From assembly GCA_030145245.1 (NCBI GenBank), contig JAQYWC010000066.1, positions 1 through 64,000 on the forward strand: a stretch of DNA of 64,000 nucleotides. Reading direction: 5' to 3'. The translations under genes were made by a program, and so were the position numbers. Origin of the DNA: Desulfobacterium sp. Its GTDB lineage: Bacteria > Desulfobacterota > Desulfobacteria > Desulfobacterales > Desulfobacteraceae. Shown piece after piece: positions 36,701-45,805 of the stretch. How positions within the stretch are numbered: the stretch's first letter is position 1; each line of letters starts with the position of its first letter. Under the pieces are notes generated by a model. That model worked only from the letters and a program-made list of their open reading frames with translations. It searched no databases and was not told where the DNA came from.

Positions 36701-37659
36701 ACCTTTATCTGCGCCATGCGCCTCATCAGGATAAACCCGAAAAATTCAAGGACAAATGCCGAATAGACAAGAATCCTGCCCATGGGATTATCGGTCAGCC
36801 GTGTAATATACTGGGGATTAAAAATGGATGTTACCAATACAAACAAAAGAGGCAAAAGGCCAATAACAATGGAACTCATCCTGGCTTCGGCACTGAATGT
36901 TCTAACCTGTCTTGCAAAGTGAAACCTTTCCTTAATGGTATCTGCAAGTCCTTCCAGAATAAGGGAAAGGTTGCCTCCGGTCTCCCTCTGAATGATGAAT
37001 GAGGTGCAGAATATTTTCACATCCGCCAGGTCAGGATAGCGGTTTTCAAAATTCTGCAGGGCCTGCTCAAATGGAAGCCCCATCTTTATCTCTTCATATA
37101 CAATCCTCATCTCTGTGCCCAAAGGGGGAGGCATGGATGCGGCCACATCTTTTAATGAAGCATCCACCGACTGGCCCACCTTGATGGCCCGCACGATCAT
37201 GCCGAGGGCATCGGGCATCTGCATGACAAGGGCTTCCTGGATCTGCTTTTTTTTAAAATAGAGATAGAGGAGAGGCAACACCTGGCTGACGAGGAAAAGC
37301 GCTGCTGCAGCAATAATGTTTTTTAAGAGCAACAATGCTACTAGGGAGCAGATGACTCCCACGGCAAAGAAGATCAACATGAATTTTTTAGGTGAAAGCG
37401 GGATCTCCGCCGCGATAAGAAGGTACTCCAGGGACTGGATGGGTGTGATTTTCCGGTTCCTGGCGTTACCGTTGAAATTTCTCCTGGGAGGCTTAAGGGC
37501 ACGAAGATCTTTTTTTAATCCGGATTGGGTTGTGATTCCAAAATTTCTTTTAAGGATCTTCTTTTTCTTTCTTCTGTCCAGGAATTTTATTATTTCCAGG
37601 ACAAGGAGAACCAGGAGAAAAACCGTGGTAAAAACAACTGAAAAGATCATGAGTTCCAT
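36697..37659 (-). CDS. tadB: Tad pilus inner-membrane protein TadB
   Basis: This 320-residue T2SS-F-domain protein is the partner of TadC. It has an N-terminal membrane segment, two at about 92-135 and one near the C-terminus. MPDALGMIVRAIKVGQSVDASLKDVAASM and FFGFILMRRMAQIKV are typical. It begins 3 bp after tadA. Confidence 0.92.
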   Translation of the reverse strand: MELMIFSVVFTTVFLLVLLVLEIIKFLDRRKKKKILKRNFGITTQSGLKKDLRALKPPRRNFNGNARNRKITPIQSLEYLLIAAEIPLSPKKFMLIFFAVGVICSLVALLLLKNIIAAAALFLVSQVLPLLYLYFKKKQIQEALVMQMPDALGMIVRAIKVGQSVDASLKDVAASMPPPLGTEMRIVYEEIKMGLPFEQALQNFENRYPDLADVKIFCTSFIIQRETGGNLSLILEGLADTIKERFHFARQVRTFSAEARMSSIVIGLLPLLFVLVTSIFNPQYITRLTDNPMGRILVYSAFVLEFFGFILMRRMAQIKV

Positions 37660-37662
37660 GGA

Positions 37663-39018
37663 TCAGGCGATCTCCCATGTTTTGTTGAACATGCCTTGAT
37701 CAAGCTCAATGCCAGAGGATAAGATGTGCTTAACGCTCTTGGGTATAACCGAGGTGGCCTTGAAACACCCAAGCACATTTCCGTCTTCATCGACCCCGCT
37801 TTGCTCAAATACAAATATCTCCTTCAGGGTTACCAGATCGTCTTCAACACCTGTTATCTCGGATATGGATACAACCCTGCGCTTACCGTCGGAGAGCCTT
37901 GAAAGCTGGACCAGGATGTCAAGGGCACTGGCAACCAGGGTTTGCAGGGCTTTTTCGGAAATGGCAACACTGGCCATGCTGGCCATCACCTCGATCCGTG
38001 AAAGGGCATCCTTGGGAGAGTTTGCATGGACAGTGGACATTGAACCGGGATGGCCCGTGTTCATAGCCTGGAGCATGTCCATCACCTCGCCCCCCCGGGT
38101 CTCCCCCACGATTATCCTGTCCGGTCGCATTCTCAGGCTGTTTTTCACAAGGTCGGTGAGGGTAACCTCGCCCTTGCCCTCAATATTGGGTGGACGTGAT
38201 TCAAGCCTTACAACATGGGGCAGGTTCAGCCGCAGCTCCGCACTGTCCTCAATGGTGATCACCCTCTCATTTTCAGGGATGTTCTCCCCAAGTACGTTGA
38301 GCAGGGTTGTCTTTCCGGCGCCTGTTCCACCGGATACAAGGATGTTGAGCTTGGATTTTATGGCAGCCTTTAAAAAATCGAACATTCCTTGTCCCATGGC
38401 ACCTTTTGCCATGAGATTTTCCCCTGTAAGCCTGTTTTTTCCAAACTTTCTGATGGACATGGTGGGGCCGTCCAGGGCAAGGGGGGGAATGATCACGTTT
38501 ACCCTGGAGCCGTCCGGGAGCCTTGCATCAACCATGGGAGAGGATTCATCCACCCTTCTGCCCATCCCGGATACGATCTTGTCAATGACATGCATGAGAT
38601 GCTTGTCATCCCTGAACTGACCCTGGGTCGGAAAGAGTACCCCATCCTTTTCCACAAGCACCTGGCCATGGCCGTTCACCAGGATATCCTGTACGGATTC
38701 GTCGTTAAGATACTCTTCCAGGGGACCAAACCCTGTTATCTCATTGATAAGGTCCGAGATGAGCATGGAACGTTCGTCCATATTAAGGGGAAGGTCTTCG
38801 TTAAGGGTTATCTCGTTGAGCATATTCCTGATGGCAACTTCAAGATCTTCAGCTGAAAGATCGGTGACGGTTGCAAGATCAAGGCGGTCAACAAGCAAAA
38901 GATGAATCTTTGACTTTACCCTGTTATACATTTCACGGTTTATGATCTTGGGAAAACTGTTTTTTGAGTCGTTTGCAAGCCCGCCCCCCCTGGAATTTAT
39001 CCGGCTGCTGAGCTTCAT
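37663..39018 (-). CDS. tadA: Tad/CpaF secretion ATPase TadA
   Basis: This 451-residue PilT/CpaF-type hexameric ATPase powers Flp pilus assembly. It has Walker A (VSGGTGAGKTTLLN), the Asp box (TIEDSAELRL), Walker B/His box (RPDRIIVGETRGGEVMDMLQAMNTGHPGS-type stretch) and the CpaF N-terminal segment GFGPLEEYLNDESVQDILVNG. It overlaps tadZ by 4 bp. Confidence 0.96.
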   Translation of the reverse strand: MKLSSRINSRGGGLANDSKNSFPKIINREMYNRVKSKIHLLLVDRLDLATVTDLSAEDLEVAIRNMLNEITLNEDLPLNMDERSMLISDLINEITGFGPLEEYLNDESVQDILVNGHGQVLVEKDGVLFPTQGQFRDDKHLMHVIDKIVSGMGRRVDESSPMVDARLPDGSRVNVIIPPLALDGPTMSIRKFGKNRLTGENLMAKGAMGQGMFDFLKAAIKSKLNILVSGGTGAGKTTLLNVLGENIPENERVITIEDSAELRLNLPHVVRLESRPPNIEGKGEVTLTDLVKNSLRMRPDRIIVGETRGGEVMDMLQAMNTGHPGSMSTVHANSPKDALSRIEVMASMASVAISEKALQTLVASALDILVQLSRLSDGKRRVVSISEITGVEDDLVTLKEIFVFEQSGVDEDGNVLGCFKATSVIPKSVKHILSSGIELDQGMFNKTWEIA

Positions 39019-40181
39019 CCTAGCAAGCCTCCTGAAAGGATTTTTTTCCAGTCCTTTTCTTCATGGGGTTTGATCCCGGTCAGGTTTCCTGCAATCGCCT
39101 TCATATCATTGTTGATTTTACCCTTTTTATCCGTCTGGTTCAGGGTTTCCCCCTGGTTTGAAGCCATGGAAAAAAGGGGATAATTGTTCTCTATGGTAGC
39201 AAATATTTTCTGCTGGAAAATTTTTTCAAGGTCAACATCATCCATATCGTTTTTTTTCAGATACCGGTTAATGATCACCTGGAGCTTCTTTTGCTCAAAA
39301 TTGAGTTCCCTGAAGAATTCTATCACCTTCAGGGCACTCTTTACCGTGGGAATATTCTGCTGGGTCATTACAAGCACCCTGTCTGCCTGGGTGCAGACCT
39401 CCAGGGTGCGGTCTGAAAAATCATGGGGGCAGTCGATGACGATATAGTCAAAATGCTGCTTTAACAAGGAGAGCATACCCATGATGTCATTGGCTGTTAT
39501 CCGGTCTGAATCACTTATCTCTTCCGGGGTCGTCAGGATATAAAAACCGTTTGGATGTTGAAAAAGAGAGGAAAAAAGAAGATTTTCATCCATTCTCTCC
39601 ATATCCTTTATAAGGTCATAGGGCGTATAGGAGATCTCGATGTTGAGGTAGCTGCTTATATCCCCCATGAACAGGTTCAGATCCAGGAGAAGCACCCGGT
39701 CCTGTGTGAGATCATGGATATGATCCGCAAGATTGATGGCCGTGGTGGTAACCCCGATTCCTCCCTTGAGGCTGAATACCGGGAAAATGTCAGCACCCTT
39801 GGAGAGACCGCCGGATCCGTCCAGTGCTCTTCTTACGGACCCTGCAAGTTCGGCCTTGTCAAAGGGATATGTCAGGAAATCGGTGATTCCCATCCTGAAG
39901 CCCCGGAGAAGGAGGTCAGGATCTTTTCTTGAATTTATCATGAACAGACCGGTTTGGGGCTGGATCTTTTTGATGCGTTTTGCAAGATTCATGAGATCAC
40001 TTTCCTGCATGGTGACATCGAGAAAAACAAGATCTGTCTTTTTCTCCCTTATGGTCGCGTACCCCTTGGAGATGTCGGAGATGCTGTCGGTAATATCGAC
40101 AATGGGCATGAGTTCACCGGCAAGTTCCCGGTGGAGTTTCCTGTTTTCACTGATTAGAATACCGCTTGATTTTTCCTTCAT
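39015..40181 (-). CDS. tadZ: TadZ/CpaE-like localisation ATPase
   Basis: This protein of about 388 residues has an N-terminal receiver-like domain (residues 1-120, with LVFLDVTMQE and LTYPFDKAEL). A MinD/ParA-type ATPase follows, with deviant Walker A FSLKGGIGVTTTAINLA and switch motifs LLLDLNLFMGD and YIVIDCPHD. TadZ proteins place the Tad apparatus at a cell pole. The start at 40181 follows AGGGTAT; the frame opens at 40214. Confidence 0.9.
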   Translation of the reverse strand: MKEKSSGILISENRKLHRELAGELMPIVDITDSISDISKGYATIREKKTDLVFLDVTMQESDLMNLAKRIKKIQPQTGLFMINSRKDPDLLLRGFRMGITDFLTYPFDKAELAGSVRRALDGSGGLSKGADIFPVFSLKGGIGVTTTAINLADHIHDLTQDRVLLLDLNLFMGDISSYLNIEISYTPYDLIKDMERMDENLLFSSLFQHPNGFYILTTPEEISDSDRITANDIMGMLSLLKQHFDYIVIDCPHDFSDRTLEVCTQADRVLVMTQQNIPTVKSALKVIEFFRELNFEQKKLQVIINRYLKKNDMDDVDLEKIFQQKIFATIENNYPLFSMASNQGETLNQTDKKGKINNDMKAIAGNLTGIKPHEEKDWKKILSGGLLG

Positions 40182-40217
40182 ATACCCTGTTTCCCTTAAA
40201 AGCGTTTCAATCAAATC

Positions 40218-41741
40218 CTATTTTGAAAAACCGTTTTGCCCCTTAAAGACAGGAACGCTTTTTTCTGTTTTTTTGGTCAGATCAAGATTGTTGTTTATGA
40301 AAAAATCGAAATCGCTGATCATATTTTTAAGGTCCTGGCCGGGCAGTATCGGCACCTCTCCCTTGTTCAACGGCCGTACGATCTGGGGGGTCACAATGAT
40401 AACCAATTCGGTTTCCTGGTGTTGAGTCTCCTTGCTTGTGAAGAATGAACCAAGGTAGGGAATATCCCCGACAAAGGGAAGTTTGTTTGTTGAGACAAAA
40501 CTTTCCTCCTTTAAAAGACCTGCCAGGGCAAATGTCTGTCCGTTTTTCATCTGAATGGTTGTTGAAACCTTTCTCTCGGTCAGCCCGGGAACGGTTACAC
40601 CGGCGGCTGTGACGCCAAGGGAGTAATCAGGGGCACTCACCTCAGGGGTCACCTCAAGTGTAATGGTCTCCTGATCAGTGATATAGGGAGTAAAATTGAG
40701 CTTTATGCCGTAGGAGTTGTACTCAATAGTAATTCCGCCTTCGTCGGTCTGAACCGGGATGGGGTAGGAACCTCCGACCTGGAAGCTTGCTTTTTGACCG
40801 TTCATTGTGACCAAGGTGGGCGATGCAAGGGATTTTGCAAGTTTCTGCCCTTTAAGCAGGCTTATTATACCAAGCCAGTCGTGCTTTGTGGAATTAAGGG
40901 CTATCTGAAATGCAGTGCCAAAGGGAGAGTTAAAGCTGCTGGAGGATCTCTGGGAAGAACGGGTGCTGTTTATAGGCATTCCGCCTGAAATAGTTTGTTC
41001 AAAACTATTACCGAATTCTCCGCCGATTGTTGTCTTTGTTGTTATACTCGGGGATGTATAATCCGTCGAGCTTGAGGAGGTGCTGTTTCCGGTGTAGTCT
41101 CCCCCCTTAAAGATCCCGATTCCCAGGTTTTCCTTGCTGTTCAGGAAATTGATCCCCATCTGTTTCAATCCGGACTTTGAAATTTCAGCGATCACAACCT
41201 TGAGCTGCACCTGCTGGGGGCCTGTAAGATTTATCAGGTTGAAGAATTTAATATCAAAGCTTTTTACCACGGTAAGGACTTTTTCAAGAATCGCCTGGCT
41301 TGTTACCTCGCCTTTGAGGATGATCGACCGTTTCCCGCTGGATTGCCGGACCGGCAGAATTTCGATCTCAACCTCCGGTGCAATCTCTTTTACCCTTGCT
41401 TCCATGAGTTCCAGGATGGACGGGGGCATGGGAGAATACACCTCTATATGAAACGTCTCCGCCATATTTTCATCCTTCCACAGGATCAGGGTGGTGGAGG
41501 CGGACTTCTTTGACTTGGAGACAATAAGCATCTGGGTGGGCGTTACCACACTTACATCGGCAATATTGCTATCAGCTACGGCGGCCCGGATAATGGGATA
41601 CCGGGTTTTCATGAGATAGGAGTGATGGAGCTGAATCCTGATGGGTTCCCCCTTTTCAGTTCCATCCGCCATGGCGTTATCCGGCAGGAAGATGAAAATC
41701 AGGATCAATGGGACAAAAATATTTTTTATCAGGTTCTTCAA
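40218..41741 (-). CDS. rcpA: RcpA/CpaC outer-membrane secretin of the Tad system
   Basis: This 507-residue secretin has a signal peptide (ending near NAMA), a pilus-secretin N-domain, a BON-like segment, and the C-terminal secretin domain with VGGSYPIPV, SYGIKLNFTPYI and KLPFVGDIPYLGSFF. It forms the outer-membrane channel. The start codon is TTG, preceded by AAGGAG. Confidence 0.93.
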   Translation of the reverse strand: MKNLIKNIFVPLILIFIFLPDNAMADGTEKGEPIRIQLHHSYLMKTRYPIIRAAVADSNIADVSVVTPTQMLIVSKSKKSASTTLILWKDENMAETFHIEVYSPMPPSILELMEARVKEIAPEVEIEILPVRQSSGKRSIILKGEVTSQAILEKVLTVVKSFDIKFFNLINLTGPQQVQLKVVIAEISKSGLKQMGINFLNSKENLGIGIFKGGDYTGNSTSSSSTDYTSPSITTKTTIGGEFGNSFEQTISGGMPINSTRSSQRSSSSFNSPFGTAFQIALNSTKHDWLGIISLLKGQKLAKSLASPTLVTMNGQKASFQVGGSYPIPVQTDEGGITIEYNSYGIKLNFTPYITDQETITLEVTPEVSAPDYSLGVTAAGVTVPGLTERKVSTTIQMKNGQTFALAGLLKEESFVSTNKLPFVGDIPYLGSFFTSKETQHQETELVIIVTPQIVRPLNKGEVPILPGQDLKNMISDFDFFINNNLDLTKKTEKSVPVFKGQNGFSK

Positions 41742-41776
41742 TACAAATCTCCTTATGGAATCACATGCGCTCTTTT

Positions 41777-42880
41777 TTAATCAACATAGAATTTTATCGG
41801 GTGGGTTGTAGAACCTTTCAGTACTTCAATGATCCTGAATGCTCTTTTGTCTTTTAAAAACAGGTCACTCAAGAGTTCTCCCCGGGTTGTGATCCGCTCC
41901 CTGTCCTTGGGATTTCTTGTTACGATCCTGAGATCTCCATTTGTTGAAGAGTCCGCGATTACAGCCAGTTTTTCCGCCTGGGTCGGCGTTACGACCAGGG
42001 TAACGCAAGTGGCGGCTTTATTCTTATCAAAGACGTTTTTAAGAAGCTGCTCCGTTGTCAGGACCTCAACATCCTGGAGCAGGATTTTCGAGGATTTCCT
42101 GACATTAAAGATCTCTCCCTTTGTTCCCACAGCCTGGTTGCCTCCTTCAGTAGAGAAAACCGAGGCCTTGCTCGAAAAGATCACATCCACCCGGTCCCCG
42201 GGCTTCAGGGTTCCGCAAACCCCGTCGGTGTTGTCTATCTGAAGTGTTATGGCCCGCATTCCGGATTTGATGAGAGTTGCGGGATTGGATGCAGACCGGT
42301 TAACGGTGACAACCCCGGTATCGCTTGCATATATGGTGGGCATGGTTTCAAGGATTTCATTGTCATTGGCGTTTCTCAAAAGAAGCCGCAGCTTGGTGGC
42401 CTCGCTGATTGAAGCAATGACCGCACCCTGTTCCGGCGTAACCAGCAGATGAATGGTCCATGTTTTCTTTTTCCTGGCGGCCTTATCTGTAAGTTTTTTC
42501 TTAACGGAGGTCTCCTCCAGGGTATATATTTTTATATTCTGGAGCACGATACGGGAGATCTTGCCATTGGATACCCCTTTGTAAGGTGTAACAGCCAGGA
42601 TATCCACCCGGTCGTCCTTTTCAAGCTCCCGGGTCACCCCTGAGATCTCATTCACCCCGATGGTGACAATCCTCATGCCTTTGGGAATGGCCCGGGAAAA
42701 CGCCCTCCCCTTATCAACAGGCTGTTCCGGTATTTTCTTTTCCGGTTTTTGAACAGGAACGGCCTGAATGACGGGAGCAGCCTGAACAGGCTCTCTCTTC
42801 AGCATGGAGACCCCTTTTACGGCCAGAAGCCCCATGAAAACTGAAATAAGCAGTGCAATAACGGTTTTTGCTTTAAACAT
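41777..42880 (-). CDS. rcpC: RcpC/CpaB-like Tad protein
   Basis: This 367-residue periplasmic, membrane-anchored protein has two SAF-like halves. The first has AFSRAIPKGMRIVTIGVNEISGV and DDRVDILAV; the second has KSGMRAITLQIDNTDGVCGTLKPGDRVDVIF. Family members support secretin function. It lies 36 bp upstream of rcpA in transcript order. Confidence 0.92.
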   Translation of the reverse strand: MFKAKTVIALLISVFMGLLAVKGVSMLKREPVQAAPVIQAVPVQKPEKKIPEQPVDKGRAFSRAIPKGMRIVTIGVNEISGVTRELEKDDRVDILAVTPYKGVSNGKISRIVLQNIKIYTLEETSVKKKLTDKAARKKKTWTIHLLVTPEQGAVIASISEATKLRLLLRNANDNEILETMPTIYASDTGVVTVNRSASNPATLIKSGMRAITLQIDNTDGVCGTLKPGDRVDVIFSSKASVFSTEGGNQAVGTKGEIFNVRKSSKILLQDVEVLTTEQLLKNVFDKNKAATCVTLVVTPTQAEKLAVIADSSTNGDLRIVTRNPKDRERITTRGELLSDLFLKDKRAFRIIEVLKGSTTHPIKFYVD

Positions 42881-42952
42881 AGATTATCGTCTCTCCATCA
42901 ATTGGATTCTCCAGGCAGTTATTCCTTAAAACAGGGGACAGGCTCAACATGG

Positions 42953-43411
42953 TCAGGGGAATGCCATCAGTGATACAGCGCTTATGGTGCGGGGAATCAT
43001 GCCCTCGGGCAGATAACCGGTCAAAGGAGTGTACTCATAGTCAACCACCCTGACCTCCAGGTATTTGCAGGATTCATAATCGTCCAGGGAACTATTCCCA
43101 GCGCCCTTGAAACTAACCTCAACCCCGCTACCATCCAGGGAATCATCGAGCCAGAAGCCTTGGTTTACTGCATTGATCGCAATCTGTTCAGGATCCTCGT
43201 ACTCCTCATCATCGGAATCCAGCCAGTACTTAACCTTTACCCCTGCCCTGGCACCTGAGGAAACGGCATTCTCCATGATCATCACATTGGTCAGGTACCA
43301 GGAGTAATCCAGGAGTCCGAAGAAGATCATGAACCAGATGGGCAGGAGAATCGCAAATTCCACTGCGGCCGTACCCCTGTTGTTGAGAAATCGTGCTTTG
43401 AAAATTTTCAA
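42953..43411 (-). CDS. tadE: TadE-like pseudopilin
   Basis: This 152-residue protein has the TadE N-terminal segment NRGTAAVEFAILLPIWFMIFFGLLDY, with the prepilin-type cleavage region just before it. The remainder is a short periplasmic domain. The start codon is TTG and overlaps the tadV stop by 4 bp. Confidence 0.88.
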   Translation of the reverse strand: MKIFKARFLNNRGTAAVEFAILLPIWFMIFFGLLDYSWYLTNVMIMENAVSSGARAGVKVKYWLDSDDEEYEDPEQIAINAVNQGFWLDDSLDGSGVEVSFKGAGNSSLDDYESCKYLEVRVVDYEYTPLTGYLPEGMIPRTISAVSLMAFP

Positions 43412-43926
43412 ACCGCTCCCCCCGCAATGAGATAGGCAATATATCCTGTAAGAATCGGAACCGAATAGGGAATACTCTCCCTCTTCCCAGCTGCCAAAAC
43501 GGGCGACAGGTTGAAAATCAGCACTTTCAGATCTTCAACAATACCGGTCAAGGAGCTTAACCTCTTTTTTTTCAACAACAGGAAAAGCGAAACAACTCCC
43601 CCGGCCATGGCACCGTAGAGAAATATCCAGGAAACGGCAAGGGGGCCGACAAGGGAACCGATCGCTCCCAAAAGCTTCACATCGCCACCTCCTGCCCCGC
43701 CCAGGAGAAACGGGACAATAAAGACCAACAGCCCTGCTGCCAACCCTTTCAAAGCCCAAAAGACGCCCGGCCCCATTCCCAGTTGAACTGCATTCAGCCA
43801 GATTCCAAGAACGACAAAGGGCATGGTGAGCCAGTTGGGAATCTTTCTCCACAACAGATCGGTACAGACCGCAATGCAAATCAGCACCATGGTCCCGGAA
43901 AAAGGAGTCTGTATCCAGCTTATCAC
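43408..43926 (-). CDS. tadV: TadV/CpaA-type prepilin peptidase
   Basis: This 172-residue A24-family aspartyl peptidase processes Flp pilin. Both catalytic aspartates are visible, in CTDLLWRKIPNW and in GGGDVKLLGA (GxGD motif). Several membrane segments span the protein. The start is GTG with GGAGAAA upstream. No separate GspO-type peptidase is in the window, so processing of the T2SS pseudopilins must rely on this or a distant enzyme. Confidence 0.93.
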   Translation of the reverse strand: MISWIQTPFSGTMVLICIAVCTDLLWRKIPNWLTMPFVVLGIWLNAVQLGMGPGVFWALKGLAAGLLVFIVPFLLGGAGGGDVKLLGAIGSLVGPLAVSWIFLYGAMAGGVVSLFLLLKKKRLSSLTGIVEDLKVLIFNLSPVLAAGKRESIPYSVPILTGYIAYLIAGGAV

Positions 43927-43938
43927 GACTTTCTCCTG

Positions 43939-44142
43939 CTACTCGGTGACAGTGGGGTTTTTAATTTTCTCTGTTGTCGTTTCAAGCTGGTCTGAGATGG
44001 CATCAAAAAGAAGGCCCAGCTTTTCGCTGAAACCGCCTAGTACAGTTACGAGAAGTGCCGCCATGATCCCTGCAATCAAACCGTACTCAATGGCTGTTGC
44101 ACCAGATTCATCTTTCCATAGTTTTTTTAACAATCGTTTCAT
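43939..44142 (-). CDS. flp: Flp-type pilin
   Basis: This 67-residue pilin is the major subunit of the Tad pilus. The leader ends at Gly14 (DESG/ATAIEYG), and the mature part begins with the Glu-Tyr pair diagnostic of Flp pilins, followed by one hydrophobic helix. The start at 44142 has AGGTGA upstream; an upstream in-frame ATG at 44208 has none. It is the first gene of the operon, about 80 bases after the AGCA-type promoter. Confidence 0.95.
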   Translation of the reverse strand: MKRLLKKLWKDESGATAIEYGLIAGIMAALLVTVLGGFSEKLGLLFDAISDQLETTTEKIKNPTVTE

Positions 44143-44223
44143 AGTTTCACCTGACCTTAAGTTGTGGCAAGGATTCCATGTAGGAATCCCTGCCCTGTTC
44201 TCATTCATCGTTATCCGATAGTA

Positions 44224-44287
44224 AGTAATACCCGATCAATCGATTCAATGCTTGGATTTTATTGCTAAAGAACAGCACTATTTTGCT
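44224..44287 (-). promoter_or_regulatory. AGCA triple-repeat promoter of the Tad pilus operon
   Basis: Minus strand: AGCAAAATA (44287-44279), AGCAATAAA (44266-44258), AGCATTGAA (44252-44244), GTATTACT from 44231. Spacing is 21/14/21, as in three other promoters of the window. It lies between the regulator gene and flp. Confidence 0.72.
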
Positions 44288-44329
44288 ATTAACTAAAGAC
44301 CACTGATTTATTCAGTGCCGGACCGGGCT

Positions 44330-45229
44330 CTATCTTAGAACAAGGCTCTTTTGCCCGGCCTGGCCGCAGCCGTCAATTTTCCAGTGAAGGCTGTTGAGCC
44401 AAAGATCCGGAGTCCCCTCCACATCAACGGTAACGGATTGTTTTTTCGCTAAAAGAGATTTCCGGTACAATGAGGGACTTGTGCCCTGGATCTTCTTAAA
44501 CACACGTGCAAAATAGGAGACATCGTTAAACCCCACGGCATAGCAGATCTGGGAAACGTTCATACCCTGATTTCCCATCATCCGTTTGGCCTCCTTGATC
44601 CGTGTGCGATTAAGATATTCCTTGAACGAGCAACCGAGAGTATGTTTAAAGAGACGGGAGTAATGGTACCGGCTCAATCCATTAATGGCCGAGACATCAT
44701 CCAGGGTGATGGAGCCCATATATTGGGTTTCAATGTGCTCCAGGGATCGCTGGAGTTTTTTACGGCCCTTTGGCACGATCGGTTCCCCACCGGACATTGG
44801 GGCGGAACGGGTCTGAAAATACAGGCTGCCAAGCCGGCTTAAGGCGGCGTTTTCGAAAAAGACGCTGATCTCGGGATAGGTGTTGAGCATCTCGACAAAA
44901 TCCACCGTTTCAATGGTGTAGCAGGTCGTGGGCCGGGTTGCCACAAGATCAATGATGGAGAGCCCCTTGTCCACAAGGGCCATAAGGCCGTAATACTCGC
45001 CCACGGTTAAAGAACCGTTGGAACGGATCCCCCCCTCTTTAGAACAGCGCTCAATTGCGAGGTTGCCGGAAACCACATACCCGATCTGGGCCACTGCCTG
45101 GTTTTCCTGTAAGAGGAGGGTATCTTGGGAAAAAGTGCGCAACTGGAACAAGGATTCTATCTTGTCCCTTTTCGCGGGTTCAAGGGTGCTGAAAGGGGGA
45201 ATATACTGCAGCAGGTCACAGGTTTTCAT
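44330..45229 (-). CDS. CRP/AraC hybrid transcription regulator
   Basis: This regulator of about 299 residues has an N-terminal cyclic-nucleotide-binding-like domain (about 15-130; LLQENQAVAQIGYVVSGNLAIERCS, LTVGEYYGLMALV). Its C-terminal part is an AraC-type double helix-turn-helix (about 185-285; ITLDDVSAINGLSRYHYSRLFK, VSQICYAVGFNDVSYFARVFKK). The ATG at 45229 has GGAG upstream, directly after the terminator of a cobalamin riboswitch. It lies between the Tad and T2SS promoters, both of which carry AGCA direct repeats with a 21-bp period. It is therefore a candidate regulator of those operons. Confidence 0.9.
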   Translation of the reverse strand: MKTCDLLQYIPPFSTLEPAKRDKIESLFQLRTFSQDTLLLQENQAVAQIGYVVSGNLAIERCSKEGGIRSNGSLTVGEYYGLMALVDKGLSIIDLVATRPTTCYTIETVDFVEMLNTYPEISVFFENAALSRLGSLYFQTRSAPMSGGEPIVPKGRKKLQRSLEHIETQYMGSITLDDVSAINGLSRYHYSRLFKHTLGCSFKEYLNRTRIKEAKRMMGNQGMNVSQICYAVGFNDVSYFARVFKKIQGTSPSLYRKSLLAKKQSVTVDVEGTPDLWLNSLHWKIDGCGQAGQKSLVLR

Positions 45230-45240
45230 TCTCAAGCTCC

Positions 45241-45278
45241 AAAAAACAAAAATCCCGGCAACAGTATTGCCGGGATTT
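45241..45278 (-). terminator. Riboswitch-linked terminator before the CRP/AraC gene
   Basis: On the minus strand AAATCCCGGCAA pairs with TTGCCGGGATTT (12 bp, 5-base loop) and runs into ATTTTTGTTTTTT. It ends immediately before the GGAG ribosome site of the regulator gene and follows the cobalamin aptamer, so it is the likely expression platform. Confidence 0.88.
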
Positions 45279-45334
45279 ACGTTTTTAAATCCACTTAAGG
45301 TGTCGACGTCCTTTGTCCGTAAGGATAGTCAATT

Positions 45335-45495
45335 CATGCAGGTCGGTCTTCTGACTCACGGATCATTTTACTTGTCGCGCCTTCCCGTTTTAAAAAAAAC
45401 AGTGACATAAATGCGACGTTCATCCCCGTTCACAGCGGCGGGCCCGTCATCGGTTTTCACGATGTTCCCATGCTCTATAAAATGAGCACCTGCAT
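45335..45495 (-). promoter_or_regulatory. Cobalamin (B12) riboswitch aptamer
   Basis: The minus strand carries the conserved cobalamin aptamer elements in order: GCAGGTGCTC, then ATGGGAACATCGTGAAAACC, GACGGGCCCGCCGCTGT, GTCACTG, GGGAAGGCG, and GAGTCAGAAGACCGACCTGC. This is the full set, including the B12 box and the 5' GGTGC element. The aptamer is followed by a strong terminator and a CRP/AraC-type regulator, so adenosyl- or methylcobalamin is expected to reduce regulator expression. Family match is by known consensus. Confidence 0.92.
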
Positions 45496-45564
45496 TCCAT
45501 AATTTTTTATGAAACCATCGGTTTGGTTAAGATGTATGAAACAACCCCAAACGACATGGGGTGG

Positions 45565-45592
45565 TTCTAAAAACAATCACAAAAAAAGTCAA
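45565..45592 (-). promoter_or_regulatory. Candidate promoter of the riboswitch-regulator transcript
   Basis: On the minus strand TTGACT (45592-45587) and TTAGAA (45570-45565) are separated by 16 bases, a fair sigma-70-type pair. It lies about 70 bases upstream of the aptamer. Confidence 0.4.
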
Positions 45593-45763
45593 GCAATAAA
45601 ATCGACATCACATTTTAAATAAAAACCTGCCGCAAGACCACTGTGCGCAAATCAAAACCAACGTCATCCCACCATCAAAAAAAACAGGGTTCATTCACAA
45701 TTTCCCTTGTGTTTTCCCACAAAACAGCTATCAATAACAGGGAAAGCATTAAATCATGATCCA

Positions 45764-45783
45764 TTGACGACATTTGACGACAT
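45764..45783 (+). repeat. Tandem 10-bp direct repeat TTGACGACAT
   Basis: Two perfect adjacent copies of TTGACGACAT lie about 60 bp upstream of the T2SS promoter repeats. A period of one helical turn is compatible with a protein-binding site. No binding protein is known. Confidence 0.6.
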
Positions 45784-45805
45784 TGCCGAAAAAAGGAGCT
45801 AAAAC

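Noticed and set aside
45592-45633. AGCAATAAA at 45592 as a fifth AGCA-type promoter
   Set aside because: The repeat 21 bases upstream is poor, no AGCA lies 14 bases downstream and no GTAT follows at the required distance.
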